From contig JAGUYQ010000048.1 in the NCBI GenBank assembly GCA_020061285.1, positions 1-6,978 on the forward strand: a DNA stretch of 6,978 bases, written 5' to 3'. Shown in pieces: positions 5,981 through 6,978 of this stretch. The notes beneath the pieces were generated by a model that made no database searches, had not been told where the DNA came from, and saw nothing but the letters and a program-made list of their open reading frames with translations. The position numbers and the translations under genes are program-made. The DNA comes from Betaproteobacteria bacterium. GTDB lineage: Bacteria > Pseudomonadota > Gammaproteobacteria > Burkholderiales > UBA9220. Numbering within the stretch: position 1 is the first letter of the stretch; the number at the start of each line of letters is the position of its first letter.

Positions 5981-6978
5981 TCAATCCGTCGCAACGGCCT
6001 CTTGCAGGATCGCGTGCTGCCGGCGGTGCTCATGCATGCCCTGCCACAAGGCACGCAACACAATCCCCGCCCCCACAACCAACGCTGCCGCCATGATGGT
6101 GAAGCTGATGTTTTTCAGTACCCTCATGGTAATATCGGCCAGGGGGTCGATCAGGCCCAGTTGCGACAAATAGACCGGAATAACGAAGCCCCGCGAAAAC
6201 AGCACCATCACCATGATGACCCCCATCACCACCTTGATCATGTAGGGTTTCACGTAAGTGGTGCCAATGGCGCCCAATTGGATGCCGAACAGGGACCCCG
6301 CCAGGATGATCATCGCCAGGCGGATGTCCACGAACCCCCCCCAGGCGTATTTGATGGTGCCTCCCAGGCCCATGACAAAGGCGATGACCAACTCAGTGGC
6401 GGAGGCCATCAGGGACGGCGCCCCCAGGACGTACATCATGGACGGCACACCGATGAACCCCCCCACCGCAATAGTGGCGGCCAGCATCCCCGTGGCGAAG
6501 CCGATGGGAATGGTCACCAGGAACGACACCCGCGCTTTGATGCTCTTGAAATACACCATAGTGCCGGGAATATGGATCGACTGCACCCACAGGGCCAGCT
6601 TGCCCGCCTTTTCCTCCTCGTGGGTATTGCCGGACTTATAAATCTTCCAGGCGTCCCGCAGCACATAACCGCCAACGATGGCCAACACGATAACGAAAGC
6701 GAAGCTGACGTAAAGATTGGAGCCCGCATCCCCGAAGGCATTCTTGATGTACTCCTGGAAGTGGGCCCCCACCAATACGCCGGCTTCCGCCGACGCCCCC
6801 ATGAACAGCCCCAGCTTCAAGTCCACTTGGCCGTACTTGGCCCGCTTGATGGCCCCCACTAGCGCCTTGGGAAATTTATGGCACATGTTGGAGGCCACGG
6901 CCACGATTCCCGGCACCCCCATGCTCATCATCGCGGGGGTCAGCACGAAAGCCCCGCCGGAACCGATAAAACCGCTCA
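5981..6978 (-). CDS. TauE/SafE (TSUP) family membrane transporter (5' partial)
   Basis: Polytopic inner-membrane permease of the TSUP superfamily, whose members export sulfite, sulfoacetate or other small organic anions; the substrate cannot be told from sequence. The frame stays open to the window edge, so the N-terminus is missing; an internal GTG at 6946 is not a credible start. Numbering from the first whole codon (331 codons): the family's two inverted-repeat signatures are visible, GFIGSGGAFVLTPAMM (2-17) and VGGFIGVPSMMYVLGAPSL (171-189). Other hydrophobic spans lie near 54-72, 89-106, 151-170, 196-210, 219-240, 249-268 and 290-310. A hydrophilic loop of about 45 residues (107-150) sits between the halves, and the cytoplasmic-looking tail is His/Arg-rich (HEHRRQH). 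It is convergent with DUF1841 and has its own terminator. The family is confident; the symbol is left empty because the substrate is unknown. Confidence 0.88.
   Translation of the reverse strand, partial: SGFIGSGGAFVLTPAMMSMGVPGIVAVASNMCHKFPKALVGAIKRAKYGQVDLKLGLFMGASAEAGVLVGAHFQEYIKNAFGDAGSNLYVSFAFVIVLAIVGGYVLRDAWKIYKSGNTHEEEKAGKLALWVQSIHIPGTMVYFKSIKARVSFLVTIPIGFATGMLAATIAVGGFIGVPSMMYVLGAPSLMASATELVIAFVMGLGGTIKYAWGGFVDIRLAMIILAGSLFGIQLGAIGTTYVKPYMIKVVMGVIMVMVLFSRGFVIPVYLSQLGLIDPLADITMRVLKNISFTIMAAALVVGAGIVLRALWQGMHEHRRQHAILQEAVATD

Noticed and set aside
6002..6862. 286-aa open frame on the plus strand opposite the transporter
   Set aside because: The translation is rich in His, Gln, Pro and Asp, as expected of the reverse complement of hydrophobic membrane codons, and has no recognisable domain.
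6944..6946. GTG at 6946 as start of the transporter
   Set aside because: The frame continues upstream to the window edge with the conserved GFIGSGGAF signature, so the true start lies outside.
1..6978. Mobile element, CRISPR array, RNA gene or foreign island
   Set aside because: I see no transposase or integrase, no direct repeats with regular spacing, no tRNA or rRNA signature, and no obvious shift in base composition.

Overview
The window is compact, GC-rich bacterial chromosome. It most resembles a betaproteobacterium (Rhodocyclales/Nitrosomonadales type). The reasons are the proteobacterial gene order rnfC-D-G-E-nth, also known from the E. coli rsx operon, a DUF1841 protein (a small beta/gammaproteobacterial family), and overall base composition. 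The taxonomic placement is inference from gene content only.

Left part (1-3691, + strand): the distal half of an Rnf/Rsx electron-transport operon. It holds rnfC (5' end cut by the window), rnfD, rnfG and rnfE, with a 54-nt gap after rnfC and then 4-nt GTGA/ATGA overlaps. The iron-sulfur and flavin sites expected of the complex are readable: two CxxCxxCxxxC clusters in RnfC, the ATPL threonine in RnfD, SGAT in RnfG and two membrane cysteines in RnfE. Together with RnfA and RnfB, expected just upstream, these form a membrane ion-coupled oxidoreductase moving electrons between ferredoxin and NAD(H). No rnfH follows. A strong hairpin with a T-tract ends the operon.

Middle part (3780-5930, + strand): a second tight transcription unit. 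nth (endonuclease III, all catalytic and cluster residues present) is followed with no gap by a stand-alone FIST-domain protein, then with an 8-nt overlap by a DUF1841 protein. nth has no visible Shine-Dalgarno sequence, but an extended -10-like element lies immediately upstream, so it may be expressed from its own nearly leaderless transcript.

Right part (5931-6978, - strand): a convergent TauE/SafE-family (TSUP) membrane transporter, cut at its 5' end by the window edge. It is followed by an intrinsic terminator that functions on the minus strand.

I see no mobile elements, CRISPR arrays, RNA genes or obvious foreign segments, and no gene-free stretch longer than about 105 bases. The least understood content is the nth-FIST-DUF1841 unit. 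I do not see clear evidence of a wholly new system.
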